Source: an uncultured Collinsella sp. (lineage in GTDB: Bacteria > Actinomycetota > Coriobacteriia > Coriobacteriales > Coriobacteriaceae). Taken from it: 16,663 bases of DNA. The DNA lies in NCBI GenBank assembly GCA_934654515.1, contig CAKUGA010000027.1, positions 1 through 16,663 of the forward strand, given 5' to 3'. A program made the translations under genes and the position numbers. Positions 6,114-15,042 of this stretch are shown piece after piece. The notes under the pieces are model-generated. The model ran no database searches, was not told the DNA's origin, and saw nothing but the letters and a program-made list of their open reading frames with translations. Position 1 is the stretch's first letter. Every line of letters begins with the position of its first letter.

Positions 6114-7036
6114 AGCTCCACCCGCATAATGCGCCGGATAACCACCAGGGCAACGGCGTTGAGGGCAAGACCCAGCACCACAGCGCCCGCGCCGGCAGGC
6201 GTCGCAAGACCGCGACGAAAATCTGCCGAAAGCAGCGCCAACACCGCGCACATGCCCGCCGGCATCGCCGCGACCATATGCGCAGACATGCGAGCCTGCG
6301 ACGTCTTAACATCCAGGCGGCGCTTGAGCTCAATGCGCTCCCCCACCATGCTCGACGCCTCGGACAGTAAGTCGGCAAGCGGAGCGCCGGTGCGCTGAGA
6401 CACCTTAAGCGCCAAGGTCACAAGCGAAAGACCGGGGGCGTCGATACGCACGAGCAAGTCATCGAGCGCGTCGGTCGCCGAGATGCCGCAATCGATCGCC
6501 GCCGCCACCCGCAAAAACTCGGTATGCACTGGCTCTTGCGCATGAGCGCCCACAAAGCGCATGCCCTGGGCCAGCGAATGTCCCGAGGCAAGCGACATGG
6601 AAAGTGCGGTAAACGCCTCGGGCATTGCCTCTTCTGCATCGTGTTGCTCGCGCCGGCTCTCAAAGCCATCCCGAGCGGCGCCAACGGCAAACGGAGCAAC
6701 AAATCCCAAGGCAAATCCGAGGGGCGATAACGACACCATCGTTAGTAAAACGCAGCAGACACCGCTCGATAGCAGCAGAAACGCCAAACGTCCCGAAGCA
6801 TCTTCGATCACGAGGCCAAGGCGATGCGCCGGAGCCAGCGATGCCCACGAACGGGCGATCTTTTTCAGCAGATCGTTTTCCACCAGCTCACGCGGCAGCT
6901 TCTCTGCCACCGTCTCGAGCGCCTGACGTGCCAGTTCCGCCGGCGGTACCTGCGGCACACGAGGTTCCGCCCCGCACGCCGTCGCGACAGAAAGCCCTGC
7001 CAAGCCCCCTACGACGAGGGGCACAGTGATCTCCAT
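6110..7036 (-). CDS. tadB: TadB-like pilus assembly membrane protein (T2SSF domain)
   Basis: This is a 308-residue protein: transmembrane helices at about 84-100 and 104-120, a cytoplasmic T2SSF domain beginning MPEAFTALSMSLASGHSLAQ (138-157), then two C-terminal helices (about 252-272 and 284-304). This is the TadB layout. It is the partner of TadC in the membrane platform. The ribosome binding site AGGAGG lies inside the end of tadA, 7 bases before the ATG, giving a 28-base overlap and probable translational coupling. The N-terminal 60 residues contain a proline- and charge-rich stretch that is less conserved in the family. Confidence 0.87.
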   Translation of the reverse strand: MEITVPLVVGGLAGLSVATACGAEPRVPQVPPAELARQALETVAEKLPRELVENDLLKKIARSWASLAPAHRLGLVIEDASGRLAFLLLSSGVCCVLLTMVSLSPLGFALGFVAPFAVGAARDGFESRREQHDAEEAMPEAFTALSMSLASGHSLAQGMRFVGAHAQEPVHTEFLRVAAAIDCGISATDALDDLLVRIDAPGLSLVTLALKVSQRTGAPLADLLSEASSMVGERIELKRRLDVKTSQARMSAHMVAAMPAGMCAVLALLSADFRRGLATPAGAGAVVLGLALNAVALVVIRRIMRVEL

Positions 7037-8337
7037 TCGTCCACCTCCTCTTGTGTGAGCGTCCCCGACCGCAGGCCTTCTGCGATAAACGGCGGCTCGC
7101 GGTCAAGCGTCCAGGTGCGCTCGGCGGCATCGAACGTCACATAGCTCTCGAGCTCTACGCCACCCGATGCGGCGCGTCGCACCCCCGAATACGAGGAGAC
7201 GAAACGCCTGCCATCGGCGTGGCGCTCGGACATCACGATGCCGTCGAGCGCCATGGCAATCTGCTCCTCGATGAGCTCGCTCGGCAGATCGATGCCATAA
7301 CGCGCAAGCAACGTCAGACGCACCACGGTCTCCTGTTCTGAACCCGCATGAAGTGTGGTGAGCGACCCGTCGTGGCCCGTGTTCATGGCCTGCAACATGT
7401 CGCAGCACTCGGCACCGCGCACCTCGCCCACCACGATGCGGTCGGGGCGCATGCGTAGGGCATTAGTTACCAGGTCGCGGATCGTCACCGCGCCCTCACC
7501 CTCAATTGAAGCCTCGCGCGCCTCTAGGCGCACCACGTGCGGATGATGCGCAAACTTGAGCTCGGCAGAGTCCTCGATCGTCACGATGCGCTCACCGGTG
7601 GAAATCTCACATGACAACGCGTTGAGCAGGGTGGTCTTACCAGATCCCGTGCCTCCCGCAACCGCCAGGTCCTGTCGCAGCGACACCGCACACGACAGCA
7701 GCTGCGCATACCAAAGCGGCAGCGATCCCAACCCCACGAGCTCGTCCAGCGAGCAGATACGGTCCGAGAACTTTCGGATGGTGAGAATCGGTCCGTCAAT
7801 CGCCACAGGCGGAATCACCGCGTTGACGCGATAGCCCGTTTTGAGGCGAGCGTTAACGATGGGACTGCGCTCATCGATGCGCCTGCCCAGCGGCGAGATA
7901 ATGCGGTCGATAAGCACGCGAATCTGTTCATCGTCCTCAAACGCATGCTCGATGGGGTACAAGACGCCGCCGCGTTCAAAGAAAGCCGAGCGGCAGCCGT
8001 TGATCATGATCTCGGTAACGGTGTCGTCCTCGATGAGCGGCTGCAACGGCCCCAAGCCCACCACGTCATCCAAAATCTCGTCGATGATGGTCTCGCGCTC
8101 GGGCGTCGCGAGATCGGTCGGCTCCTCAACATTGAGCGCCGCCTCCACCGCAGGACGCAATTCCGAGCGGGCAAGTGCCGGGTCGATATAGGCGCTGATA
8201 CGCGCCACTTCGTCGTAACCCATGCGGTCCATCACGGCGCGCTTGGTGCGTCGTTTCACGGCGCGGCGACGCCCCGCATCTACAGGCGCTGCCGCCGCCG
8301 CAGCGCCGGCAGCCTTAATCCTCGTTTGCAGGCTCAT
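7009..8337 (-). CDS. tadA: TadA/CpaF secretion ATPase
   Basis: This 442-residue type II/IV secretion system ATPase has all expected motifs: Walker A GGTGSGKT (228-235), Asp box VTIEDSAEL (252-260), Walker B region RIVVGEVRG (300-308) and His box [12 protein letters not shown] (320-331). The N-terminal region (about 1-60) is alanine- and arginine-rich. The CpaF-specific segment [20 protein letters not shown] is at 96-115. It powers Flp pilus assembly (and possibly retraction) at the cytoplasmic face of TadB/TadC. The start ATG overlaps the tadZ stop (ATGA). Confidence 0.95.
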   Translation of the reverse strand: MSLQTRIKAAGAAAAAAPVDAGRRRAVKRRTKRAVMDRMGYDEVARISAYIDPALARSELRPAVEAALNVEEPTDLATPERETIIDEILDDVVGLGPLQPLIEDDTVTEIMINGCRSAFFERGGVLYPIEHAFEDDEQIRVLIDRIISPLGRRIDERSPIVNARLKTGYRVNAVIPPVAIDGPILTIRKFSDRICSLDELVGLGSLPLWYAQLLSCAVSLRQDLAVAGGTGSGKTTLLNALSCEISTGERIVTIEDSAELKFAHHPHVVRLEAREASIEGEGAVTIRDLVTNALRMRPDRIVVGEVRGAECCDMLQAMNTGHDGSLTTLHAGSEQETVVRLTLLARYGIDLPSELIEEQIAMALDGIVMSERHADGRRFVSSYSGVRRAASGGVELESYVTFDAAERTWTLDREPPFIAEGLRSGTLTQEEVDEWRSLCPSS

Positions 8338-9983
8338 CGCTGATCACCCTCGCGCGACCAGGGAAGGCGGATACGCGGGCGTTCGGTGCGCGTTGCACGG
8401 TCGGCGACCATATCGCTCCAAGGGCCGACGGCGCATCCCAGTTCCACGAGCATCTCGCGCGTGGCCTCGCGCACGCTAGTCGCAAAAGCGCTGGTCTGCC
8501 CCACTGCCTCGTCAGCGCGCCCAAACGCCATGAGCGCGGCGAGATCCTGCCCGCCATCGGCGATACGAATCTTGGAGCTCAACGCACAGGCAATCTCAAA
8601 GCGCATGGCGACGTCCTCGTCTGCCCCGCGCGCACCGAACCGGTTGAACACGGCGCTCATGCGCGTGCGCGGCACACCTACTCGACCTGCCAGTTCAATG
8701 ACGCGCGATGCCGATGCCGCGGACGACACCGCCGCATCGCCAACGACCAGGCAACGGTCGCTCGCCGCCACCGCAGCCGCCACGGCGTCGCCCCAAAAGA
8801 CCGAGGTATCGATAAAGACCACGTCGGATTCGCGACGCAGGACATCAAGCAGTAGCTCCACCGGACGTGCCATGAGCTCGGCTTGCTCGGGCGCCGCGAC
8901 GGGACCCCAGAGCGTAACGCCCGGCGCCACGCGCATCGAAGCGGCTACGATATCCGGCTCGGTGAGCGTGCCCGCCGCCGACGGCTCGATAAGTGCCGCC
9001 ATATCGCGCGGAGCATCGACGCCTAACAAGTCGTAAAGGTTTCCAAACATCAGGTCCAGGTCGAGCACGGCGGCACGCAAGCCCAACAGCGACGATGTGT
9101 GTGCCATGGTGGCAACGATCGTCGACTTGCCGCAACCGCCCGAACCCGAAATAGCGCAGATGACTGGAGCTCGATGCGGCGGAGCGGTAGCGTCTGCCAG
9201 CGGCATCGGAGGCGGCGGGGCGGGCGTCGGTGACAGCGTCCCCGTCTCCCCCGCCGCAACCACGTGCTGCGTCCAAGCCGGCATGGCTGCTTGTTCGGTC
9301 TGCGAGGCAGGCTCGTTCTGCGCAATCTGCTCATGCTGCATCAGCGACAACTCGCCGCACCCGGCAAGGCCCTCAACTTCGTCGAGTTCATCCGCCAGAT
9401 TCACGCCGTGCACGTATCCCATATCTACTGCCGGGGAGTCGCCAGCATGCTGCGCCGGCCCTCCAGCGTCATCGTATACAAGGGGGTTCCGGGGGCGCCG
9501 ACCATGCTCGGCTTCCGCTTTTCCATAATCATCAACACGCGGGCCTCTTGTAGCGCGAGGCGCCCCGGGTTCCCTATCAACAAAAGCATCGGGCTCAATC
9601 GTCATGCGCCGATCGGAATCAACCGCTCCCTCGCCCGCGCGCCCGTTGCCGCATATACTGTGTGCAGCGATGACCTCGGTCGCCCCCGCGCGAAACAGCC
9701 CCTCGATATCCGACGGATCGAGCGCTTCTATCAACACGACCACGCGACTCACGCGGCCTTCGGCCGTCAGGCGCGCAACAGTCTTGCGCACATCTTCGGT
9801 ATCAAACAGAGACGCCGCGATGATGGCAGCCCCGCGGCGTGACGGAAACGCCCGCGCCATGGAAACCAGCCCGTCCAGGTCACCCACGCGAAGCACCTGT
9901 GCACCCACATCACGGCCCTCGACTTCCCGCTGCAACAGTCCGTAATCGCCGCACGCGCAGCACGCAAGCCAGATCGCCTTCAT
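8334..9983 (-). CDS. tadZ: TadZ/CpaE-like MinD-family ATPase, pilus localisation
   Basis: This protein is about 549 residues long. Residues 1-110 resemble an atypical receiver-like domain (VSRVVVLIEALDPSDIEGLF, then RAGATEVI), as in other TadZ/CpaE proteins. Residues 120-270 are a long, low-complexity acidic and proline-rich linker. From about 273 there is a MinD/ParA-type ATPase with Walker A SGSGGCGKST (about 280-289) and AVLDLDLMFGNLYDLLG. In the deviant Walker A the usual signature lysine (KGG) is a serine, as in many CpaE-like proteins. TadZ marks the pole or site of pilus assembly and recruits other Tad proteins. ATG 9983 overlaps the cpaB stop (TGATG); a GTG one codon earlier is equally possible, with GGAGG 6 bases before it. 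Confidence 0.88.
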   Translation of the reverse strand: MKAIWLACCACGDYGLLQREVEGRDVGAQVLRVGDLDGLVSMARAFPSRRGAAIIAASLFDTEDVRKTVARLTAEGRVSRVVVLIEALDPSDIEGLFRAGATEVIAAHSICGNGRAGEGAVDSDRRMTIEPDAFVDREPGAPRATRGPRVDDYGKAEAEHGRRPRNPLVYDDAGGPAQHAGDSPAVDMGYVHGVNLADELDEVEGLAGCGELSLMQHEQIAQNEPASQTEQAAMPAWTQHVVAAGETGTLSPTPAPPPPMPLADATAPPHRAPVICAISGSGGCGKSTIVATMAHTSSLLGLRAAVLDLDLMFGNLYDLLGVDAPRDMAALIEPSAAGTLTEPDIVAASMRVAPGVTLWGPVAAPEQAELMARPVELLLDVLRRESDVVFIDTSVFWGDAVAAAVAASDRCLVVGDAAVSSAASASRVIELAGRVGVPRTRMSAVFNRFGARGADEDVAMRFEIACALSSKIRIADGGQDLAALMAFGRADEAVGQTSAFATSVREATREMLVELGCAVGPWSDMVADRATRTERPRIRLPWSREGDQR

Positions 9984-10642
9984 CACTCGTCGCCTCCGCT
10001 CTTTTTGCCGCGCGCCGTGGCGGGAATCGTCAAGCTGACCGTTCCCTTGCCCGAGGCTCCCAGCAGTTCCTTGACGTCTTCGGGGTCAGCCGCCAGCGTC
10101 ACCCATTCGATCTTGCCCTCGCGCGTGGCACCGGAATCCTCACTGGTATCAATCACGTACGCGCCGCACAGCCGATCGGTTACGCCGTCTTTTTGCACAT
10201 ACACATCCACGTAGCTGCCCACGCCCGTAGCACCGCCGACCGAGTGCTCGGCATCGACCGCCACCGAAACGGCGACCTTGCCCTTAGGCACCTCGAGCTT
10301 GCGGCTCTCGGCCTTGGTGTAGACATTGCAGATCACGGCGTTTTTGGGAATACGCGAAGTCGTCACGTCGCCGCGCACCTGGCGCAGCTCGGTCGCCGCG
10401 TCACGCGGCAGCAGGCTCGTCAGCCATTCCTGGGTTATGACATTGGTCTCATCGAGGGTCTCGCCCACATCGATATCGCGCGCCGCGACGCAAACCTCGA
10501 CGCGATCGCCACCGTACTTGGCCAAGGTCTCAGCCTGGACCTGTTCGGCTTGCGAGCGGATCGACGAGCCGTAAACCATGCAGAGCAGAGCAGCGAGCAC
10601 GCCCGCGACCAGACTGATGGCGATGCGCTTGCTCTTGTTCAC
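9983..10642 (-). CDS. cpaB: CpaB/RcpC-like pilus assembly protein (SAF domain)
   Basis: This is a 219-residue protein with an N-terminal transmembrane helix (about 7-27), a SAF domain (VEVCVAARDIDVGETLDETN, about 48-67, and the following residues), then the RcpC/CpaB-type segment VPKGKVAVSVAVDAEHSVGG. The family anchors the Flp assembly complex at the membrane or envelope and is usually the first gene of the locus, as here. I chose the GTG at 10642 because GAGGAG lies 7 bases before it; the ATG 15 bases further upstream lies on top of that site. A hairpin (CGGGC-GAAT-GCCCG) sits just upstream in the leader. Confidence 0.85.
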   Translation of the reverse strand: MNKSKRIAISLVAGVLAALLCMVYGSSIRSQAEQVQAETLAKYGGDRVEVCVAARDIDVGETLDETNVITQEWLTSLLPRDAATELRQVRGDVTTSRIPKNAVICNVYTKAESRKLEVPKGKVAVSVAVDAEHSVGGATGVGSYVDVYVQKDGVTDRLCGAYVIDTSEDSGATREGKIEWVTLAADPEDVKELLGASGKGTVSLTIPATARGKKSGGDE

Positions 10643-10840
10643 GGCCGCTCCTCTCATGGCAGTGCCGGGCGAATGCCCGTACCACCATTGTCTGGGCGGT
10701 CAGAGCGCAAAGCGGCGCAATCGCGATCTTGGTTTTCGATGTCAAACCAATCGCTGACCAAAAGCTGACCAGCCCGTCAAGCTCGTGGCAAGGTTTTGGT
10801 CGGCACGTCAGCAAACTGCATGTTTCGAGGCTTTTCCGCA
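10643..10840 (-). promoter_or_regulatory. Upstream region and probable promoter of the Tad operon
   Basis: The region has no gene. On the minus strand it holds TTGACA (10740-10745) as a good -35, but the matching -10 (about 10717-10722, GATTGC) is poor. Upstream of that -35 lies a direct repeat GGTCAGC...GGTCAGC (10753-10759 and 10764-10770), 11 bases apart, that is one helical turn. A second TTGACG is at 10775-10780. An inverted related copy (TTTTGGTCGGC, 10793-10803, on the plus strand) lies further upstream. This layout suggests an activator-dependent promoter. It is inferred from sequence only. Confidence 0.4.
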
Positions 10841-10877
10841 GCAAAATAGCCGTCTCCCGAACAGTTGGGAGACGGCT
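10841..10877 (-). terminator. Rho-independent terminator of rsgA
   Basis: A perfect 11-bp stem AGCCGTCTCCC / GGGAGACGGCT (10848-10858 with 10867-10877) with an 8-base loop is followed on the minus strand by ATTTTGC. It lies 18 bases past the rsgA stop and separates rsgA from the Tad operon. The T-run is short but the stem is strong. Confidence 0.85.
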
Positions 10878-10894
10878 GTCATAGGAAAAATCAA

Positions 10895-12079
10895 TTACAG
10901 ATGGACATCGGGATCGAGCATTTGAGCGCTCACGCGCATGGATGACGCCAAGTTTTGGAACGTTTCCAGACGCAGGCTGTCGATCTGCCCGGCGTCCTCG
11001 GCCTCGCGAACGGCGCAACCTGGCTCATGGGTATGCGTGCAATCGCCAAACCGGCACGCGCGCGATGCCTCGACAATCTCGGGGAAGGCGCGGGCCAGAC
11101 CCCGCTCGTGACCCACGAGCGGCAAACTGCGCAGACCCGGGGCATCGGCGATCACGCCGGCGTCGCCCGGCAGCGCCACCATCACGCGCGCGACGGTAGT
11201 GTGACGGCCCTGGTCGTCGCGTTCGCGCACACCGCCGGTCGCCAACGTATCGTGGCCCAGCAGTGCATTGAGCAGCGTCGACTTGCCGGCACCCGACTCG
11301 CCCAGAATCATGGCGCAGCTCCCGACAGGCACGCAGGCACGGACCTCGTCCAGGCCGCGGCCCTCGGCAGAGGACGTCACGATCACGTGCACGTCCGGAC
11401 CCACCAGGCGGCGCACGCGGTCCAGATCGCGCTCGAGCTCCTCGGCATCGCAGCGGTCAGCTTTGGTGAGTACCACCACCGGTTCGGCATCGCAGTCGAG
11501 CGCCAACACCAGCGAGCGCGCCACGCGGTCGAGCAGCACCTCGCCGGCACCGAGCGCCTGCACGATTAGCACGCTATCCACGTTGGAGCAGAGCACCTGG
11601 CGCTCTCCGCGGGCACGGCCGCGCCAACGCTCAAAGCTCGTACGGCGCGGCAGCACGCACTCAATCACGCCCATATCGTGCCCGGGAGCGCGGCGCACCG
11701 CCACACGATCGCCCACGGCAGGCAGCAGGACCTCGTCCTCACCGCGCGACTTGGCAAACCCCACGGCATGCTCGGCGCGGAAGGTATCGTCGGCAGTCGC
11801 CACCAGCGGAAACCCGCGATCCAAGCGCACCACGGCGCCAAGCTGCATCTGCTCGGGCCCCTCGGCATGTGCGCAGAAATCATCAAAGGCAGTCTGCTGA
11901 GCTTCATCGACCGGCAGGTCATCAAACGCCGGAACGTCCTGCAGCGCGTCGAGTCCCGGCACGCTTGCCAGCAGCTCCTCAGCAGATGCGGGAGCCTCGG
12001 TCGCGAGTTTCCGACGACGATCGCGCTTAGCCCGCGCCCCCGTCGTCTTTTTCTTCGCTTTAGCCTTAGCCTTGCCCAC
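10895..12079 (-). CDS. rsgA: Ribosome small-subunit biogenesis GTPase RsgA
   Basis: This 394-residue protein has the circularly permuted GTPase order of RsgA (YjeQ): an OB-fold-like region (about 78-142), then G4 TKAD (205-208), G1 GESGAGKST (260-268), GRHTT (291-295), G3 DAPG (312-315) and the zinc knuckle with C342, C347, H349 and C355. RsgA hydrolyses GTP during late 30S maturation. The start is a GTG with GGGAGG 5 bases upstream. The N-terminus is lysine- and arginine-rich (residues 1-24), then an acidic spacer of about 50 residues before the OB fold. That makes it longer than the usual RsgA of about 300-350 residues. It is monocistronic, with its own terminator and probable promoter. Confidence 0.95.
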   Translation of the reverse strand: MGKAKAKAKKKTTGARAKRDRRRKLATEAPASAEELLASVPGLDALQDVPAFDDLPVDEAQQTAFDDFCAHAEGPEQMQLGAVVRLDRGFPLVATADDTFRAEHAVGFAKSRGEDEVLLPAVGDRVAVRRAPGHDMGVIECVLPRRTSFERWRGRARGERQVLCSNVDSVLIVQALGAGEVLLDRVARSLVLALDCDAEPVVVLTKADRCDAEELERDLDRVRRLVGPDVHVIVTSSAEGRGLDEVRACVPVGSCAMILGESGAGKSTLLNALLGHDTLATGGVRERDDQGRHTTVARVMVALPGDAGVIADAPGLRSLPLVGHERGLARAFPEIVEASRACRFGDCTHTHEPGCAVREAEDAGQIDSLRLETFQNLASSMRVSAQMLDPDVHL

Positions 12080-12117
12080 AAGCGCCTCCCAGCACCATAA
12101 ATCACAACTGAGCAGGT

Positions 12118-12147
12118 ATTTTAAATCAAAAAGAGCTGGCCGGGCAA
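12118..12147 (-). promoter_or_regulatory. Possible rsgA promoter
   Basis: On the minus strand TTGCCC (12142-12147) and TAAAAT (12118-12123) are 18 bases apart, about 40 bases before the rsgA start. The -35 lies in a small GGGC/GCCC hairpin, part of a sequence repeated from the neighbouring terminator. Confidence 0.4.
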
Positions 12148-12154
12148 AGCCCTA

Positions 12155-12192
12155 AATCAAAAGAGCCGGTCGAGCAAATGCTCGACCGGCTC
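12155..12192 (-). terminator. Strong rho-independent terminator of the P-type ATPase gene
   Basis: A perfect 14-bp stem (GAGCCGGTCGAGCA at 12163-12176 with its complement at 12179-12192) with a tiny loop is followed on the minus strand by TTTTGATTT. It lies about 160 bases past the ATPase stop. Confidence 0.85.
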
Positions 12193-12353
12193 ACAAACTT
12201 TCTCTCAGCCTTTTTCATCCGCGCGAGAGAAGCCAGCAACGTTACCGCAGGGCCCGCCTGCCGGGAGGGGTTTCCTAAGGGCACATCCCGCAGCGCGAAG
12301 CGCGAGGACCAGCGAAGAAGAAAACACGCAGGGACGGGCCCGGACAGGTTAAC
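12193..12353. other. Gene-free 3' region between ATPase stop and terminator
   Basis: No reading frame is convincing here. Visible pairings are TTCTCTC/GAGAGAA flanking about 18 bases near 12200-12232, GGGA/TCCC with flanking CTGC/GCAG near 12262-12296, and GCGC-GAA-GCGC near 12294-12304. It would be the 3' untranslated part of the ATPase transcript. Whether the structure has a role is unknown. Confidence 0.4.
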
Positions 12354-15035
12354 TTACTCCTTCTCGACCGCGCGCATGATCGCCTTGTAGATCTCCATCA
12401 GCGGGATGATCAGGAAGGCCAGGCCCAGGGCAGCGACAACGCCCTTGAGCTCAAGCGTCACGGGGCCAAAGAACATCTCGGCAAGCGTCGGCTGCACGGT
12501 TACGATCACCGTCAGCACCAGCGCCAGCGCGGCGGAAGCCCACAGCCACTTGTTCTGCTTCTTCATGGTGAACAGCGACGCACGACGGCTGCGCATATTG
12601 AAGCAGTGGAAAATCTCGACCATGTTGAGCGTGATGAACGCCATCATCACGCCTTCCTCGTCGGCATTGCCGGCGATCATATCGGCGATGTGGATGTAGC
12701 CCATGTCAAAGTACACGCCCACAAAGAAGCTCGCCAGCACCAGCACGGTGATGATTAGGCCCTGGACCACACAGTCCAGGCCCATATTGCCGGCAAAGAC
12801 GCCGTCCTTGGCGTTGCGCGGCTTGTGCTTCATGATGTCGCCCTCGGCATCCTCCATGCCCAACGCGAGCGCGGGGAAGCAGTCGGTAACTAGGTTCACC
12901 CACAGCAGCTGCACCGGCTGGAAGATGGTAAAGCCGATGAGCGTGGCGATAAACACCGAGAACACCTCGGCAAGGTTGGCCGAAAGCAGGAACTGGATGA
13001 CCTTGCGGATGTTGTCGTAGATGCGACGGCCCTCTTCGCAGGCGCCGATGATGGTGGCGAAGTTGTCGTCGGCGAGCACCATGTCGGCGACGTTCTTGGT
13101 GACATCGGTACCGGTGATGCCCATGCCCACGCCGATGTCGGCGCGCTTGATGGACGGAGCGTCGTTGACGCCGTCGCCCGTCATGGCCACGATCTGGTCG
13201 CGCGACTTCCAAGCCTCGACGATGCGGGTCTTGTGCTCGGGCTGGACGCGGGCGTACACGCCGTAATCCTCGATGTGCGCGTCGAGCTCCTCGTCGCTCA
13301 TACGATCGAGGTCGGCACCGGTGATGGCCTGGCTGCGATCGGCGACGATGCCCAGCTGCTTGGCGATGGCCACGGCGGTGTCGATGTGGTCGCCCGTGAT
13401 CATGACGGTGCGGATACCGGCGTCGTGCGCCTCGCGGATGGCGTCGGCGACCTCGGGGCGGACCGGGTCAATCATGCCGGACAGGCCGCAAAAGACCAGG
13501 TCGTGCTCGAGCGCGGCGGGGCTGCAGTCGGCCGGGACCTCGGTGTAGGTGCGGCTTGCCAGCGCCAGCACGCGCAGGGCTTCGTCGGCCATGGCCTTGT
13601 TGGCGGCCACGAGCTCGGCACGACGCTCCTCGGTCAGTGGAACGACCTTGTCGCCGTCGTAGATATGGGTGCACAGGCCGATCACCACATCGGGCGCGCC
13701 CTTGGTGTACTGCTCATACTCGCCGTCCAGGGTCTCGACGACCACGGACATCATCTTGCGGCCCGAGTCAAACGGGGCCTCACCCACACGCGGATGCTCG
13801 GCGGTCAGGCCGGTGAGCCCCGCCTTGCCGGCGTCGTTGACGAGCGCGCACTCAGTCGGCTCACCCACGGCCTCGCCCAGCTCCTCATCCCACTGGGCGT
13901 CGGAGCACAGAGCCATACCGGCCAGGAACTTCTCCTCAGGCGCGGCGAGCTCGTGCTTGACGACGGTCATCTTGTTTTGGGTAAGGGTGCCGGTCTTGTC
14001 GGAGCAGATGGTCTGCGTGCAGCCAAGGGTCTCGACGGCAGAGAGCTTGCGGATAATCGCCTGGCGCTTGGCCATCTTGGTCACGCCAAGCGACAGCACG
14101 ATGGTCACGACGGCGACCAGACCCTCGGGGATGGCAGCGACGGCGAGCGAGACGGCGACCATAAAGGTGTCGAGCAAGGCAGTCGGATCGGTAAGGACGT
14201 TGCCCACGCCGTGGCGGAGGATGTCAACGCCAAAGATCACGACGCAGATGATAATCACCATGATGGTGAGGATGCGGCTGAGCTCGGCAAGCTTCACCTG
14301 CAGCGGCGTGAGCTCTTCCTTGGCCTCGGCCAGGGCGCCGGCGATCTTACCCATCTCGGTGTTCATGCCGGTGCCGACCACGACGGCGCGGCCGCGGCCG
14401 TATACCACGGTGGAACCCATGTAGCACATGTTCTTGCGGTCGCCGAGCGGCACGTCATCGGTGCCCGCGGCGAGCTCGATCACGTTGGCGTGCTTCTCTA
14501 CGGGCACGGACTCGCCGGTGAGTGCGGCCTCTTCGATCTTCATCGTGGCGCTCTCGAGCACACGGCAGTCGGCCGGGACGGAGTCGCCCGCCTCGAGCAT
14601 GATAACGTCGCCGGGCACGAGCTCAGCGCTCGGCAGGTGCACGAGCTTGCCGTCGCGCAACACCTTGGACTGCGCCGCGCTCATCTCCTGCAGGGCCTCG
14701 AGGGCCTCCTCGCTCTTGGCTTCTTGGACCACGCCCAGCACCGAGTTGACGATAACGACGAACATGATGATGAAGACATCGGCAAAGTCGGGCTCGCCCT
14801 TGACCATGCCCGTGAGTGCGCTGATGACGGCGGCAACGATCAGCATGATGACCATGGGGTCGGCCATCTGCTCAAAGAAGCGCTTCCACAACGGTGTCTT
14901 CTCGGCTTCCTCGAGCTTGTTAGGGCCTGTCTTGGCGAGGCGCGACGACGCCTCGCCGGTGCTCAGGCCGAGGTTCTCATCGACACCCTGGTCGCTGAGC
15001 ACCTCCGCCGCGGCGGACAGGTATTCCTTTTGCAT
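12354..15035 (-). CDS. Ca2+-transporting type P-type ATPase (type II)
   Basis: This is an 893-residue P-type ATPase of about the usual family length. It has the actuator motif TGES (173-176), PEGL in TM4 (303-306) as in type IIA Ca2+ pumps, the phosphorylation site DKTGT (346-350), nucleotide-binding KGAPD (445-449), hinge TGDGVND (619-625), and the TM6 segment LWVNLVTDCFPALALGME (711-728). It should export Ca2+ (possibly Mn2+) from the cytoplasm, driven by ATP. The start at 15035 has AGGAGGGG 7 bases upstream. The open frame extends further up, but that part lies in a structured leader. It is transcribed divergently from pyk. Ion specificity is inferred from the PEGL motif and family, not proven. 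Confidence 0.93.
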   Translation of the reverse strand: MQKEYLSAAAEVLSDQGVDENLGLSTGEASSRLAKTGPNKLEEAEKTPLWKRFFEQMADPMVIMLIVAAVISALTGMVKGEPDFADVFIIMFVVIVNSVLGVVQEAKSEEALEALQEMSAAQSKVLRDGKLVHLPSAELVPGDVIMLEAGDSVPADCRVLESATMKIEEAALTGESVPVEKHANVIELAAGTDDVPLGDRKNMCYMGSTVVYGRGRAVVVGTGMNTEMGKIAGALAEAKEELTPLQVKLAELSRILTIMVIIICVVIFGVDILRHGVGNVLTDPTALLDTFMVAVSLAVAAIPEGLVAVVTIVLSLGVTKMAKRQAIIRKLSAVETLGCTQTICSDKTGTLTQNKMTVVKHELAAPEEKFLAGMALCSDAQWDEELGEAVGEPTECALVNDAGKAGLTGLTAEHPRVGEAPFDSGRKMMSVVVETLDGEYEQYTKGAPDVVIGLCTHIYDGDKVVPLTEERRAELVAANKAMADEALRVLALASRTYTEVPADCSPAALEHDLVFCGLSGMIDPVRPEVADAIREAHDAGIRTVMITGDHIDTAVAIAKQLGIVADRSQAITGADLDRMSDEELDAHIEDYGVYARVQPEHKTRIVEAWKSRDQIVAMTGDGVNDAPSIKRADIGVGMGITGTDVTKNVADMVLADDNFATIIGACEEGRRIYDNIRKVIQFLLSANLAEVFSVFIATLIGFTIFQPVQLLWVNLVTDCFPALALGMEDAEGDIMKHKPRNAKDGVFAGNMGLDCVVQGLIITVLVLASFFVGVYFDMGYIHIADMIAGNADEEGVMMAFITLNMVEIFHCFNMRSRRASLFTMKKQNKWLWASAALALVLTVIVTVQPTLAEMFFGPVTLELKGVVAALGLAFLIIPLMEIYKAIMRAVEKE

Positions 15036-15042
15036 ATAGAGT

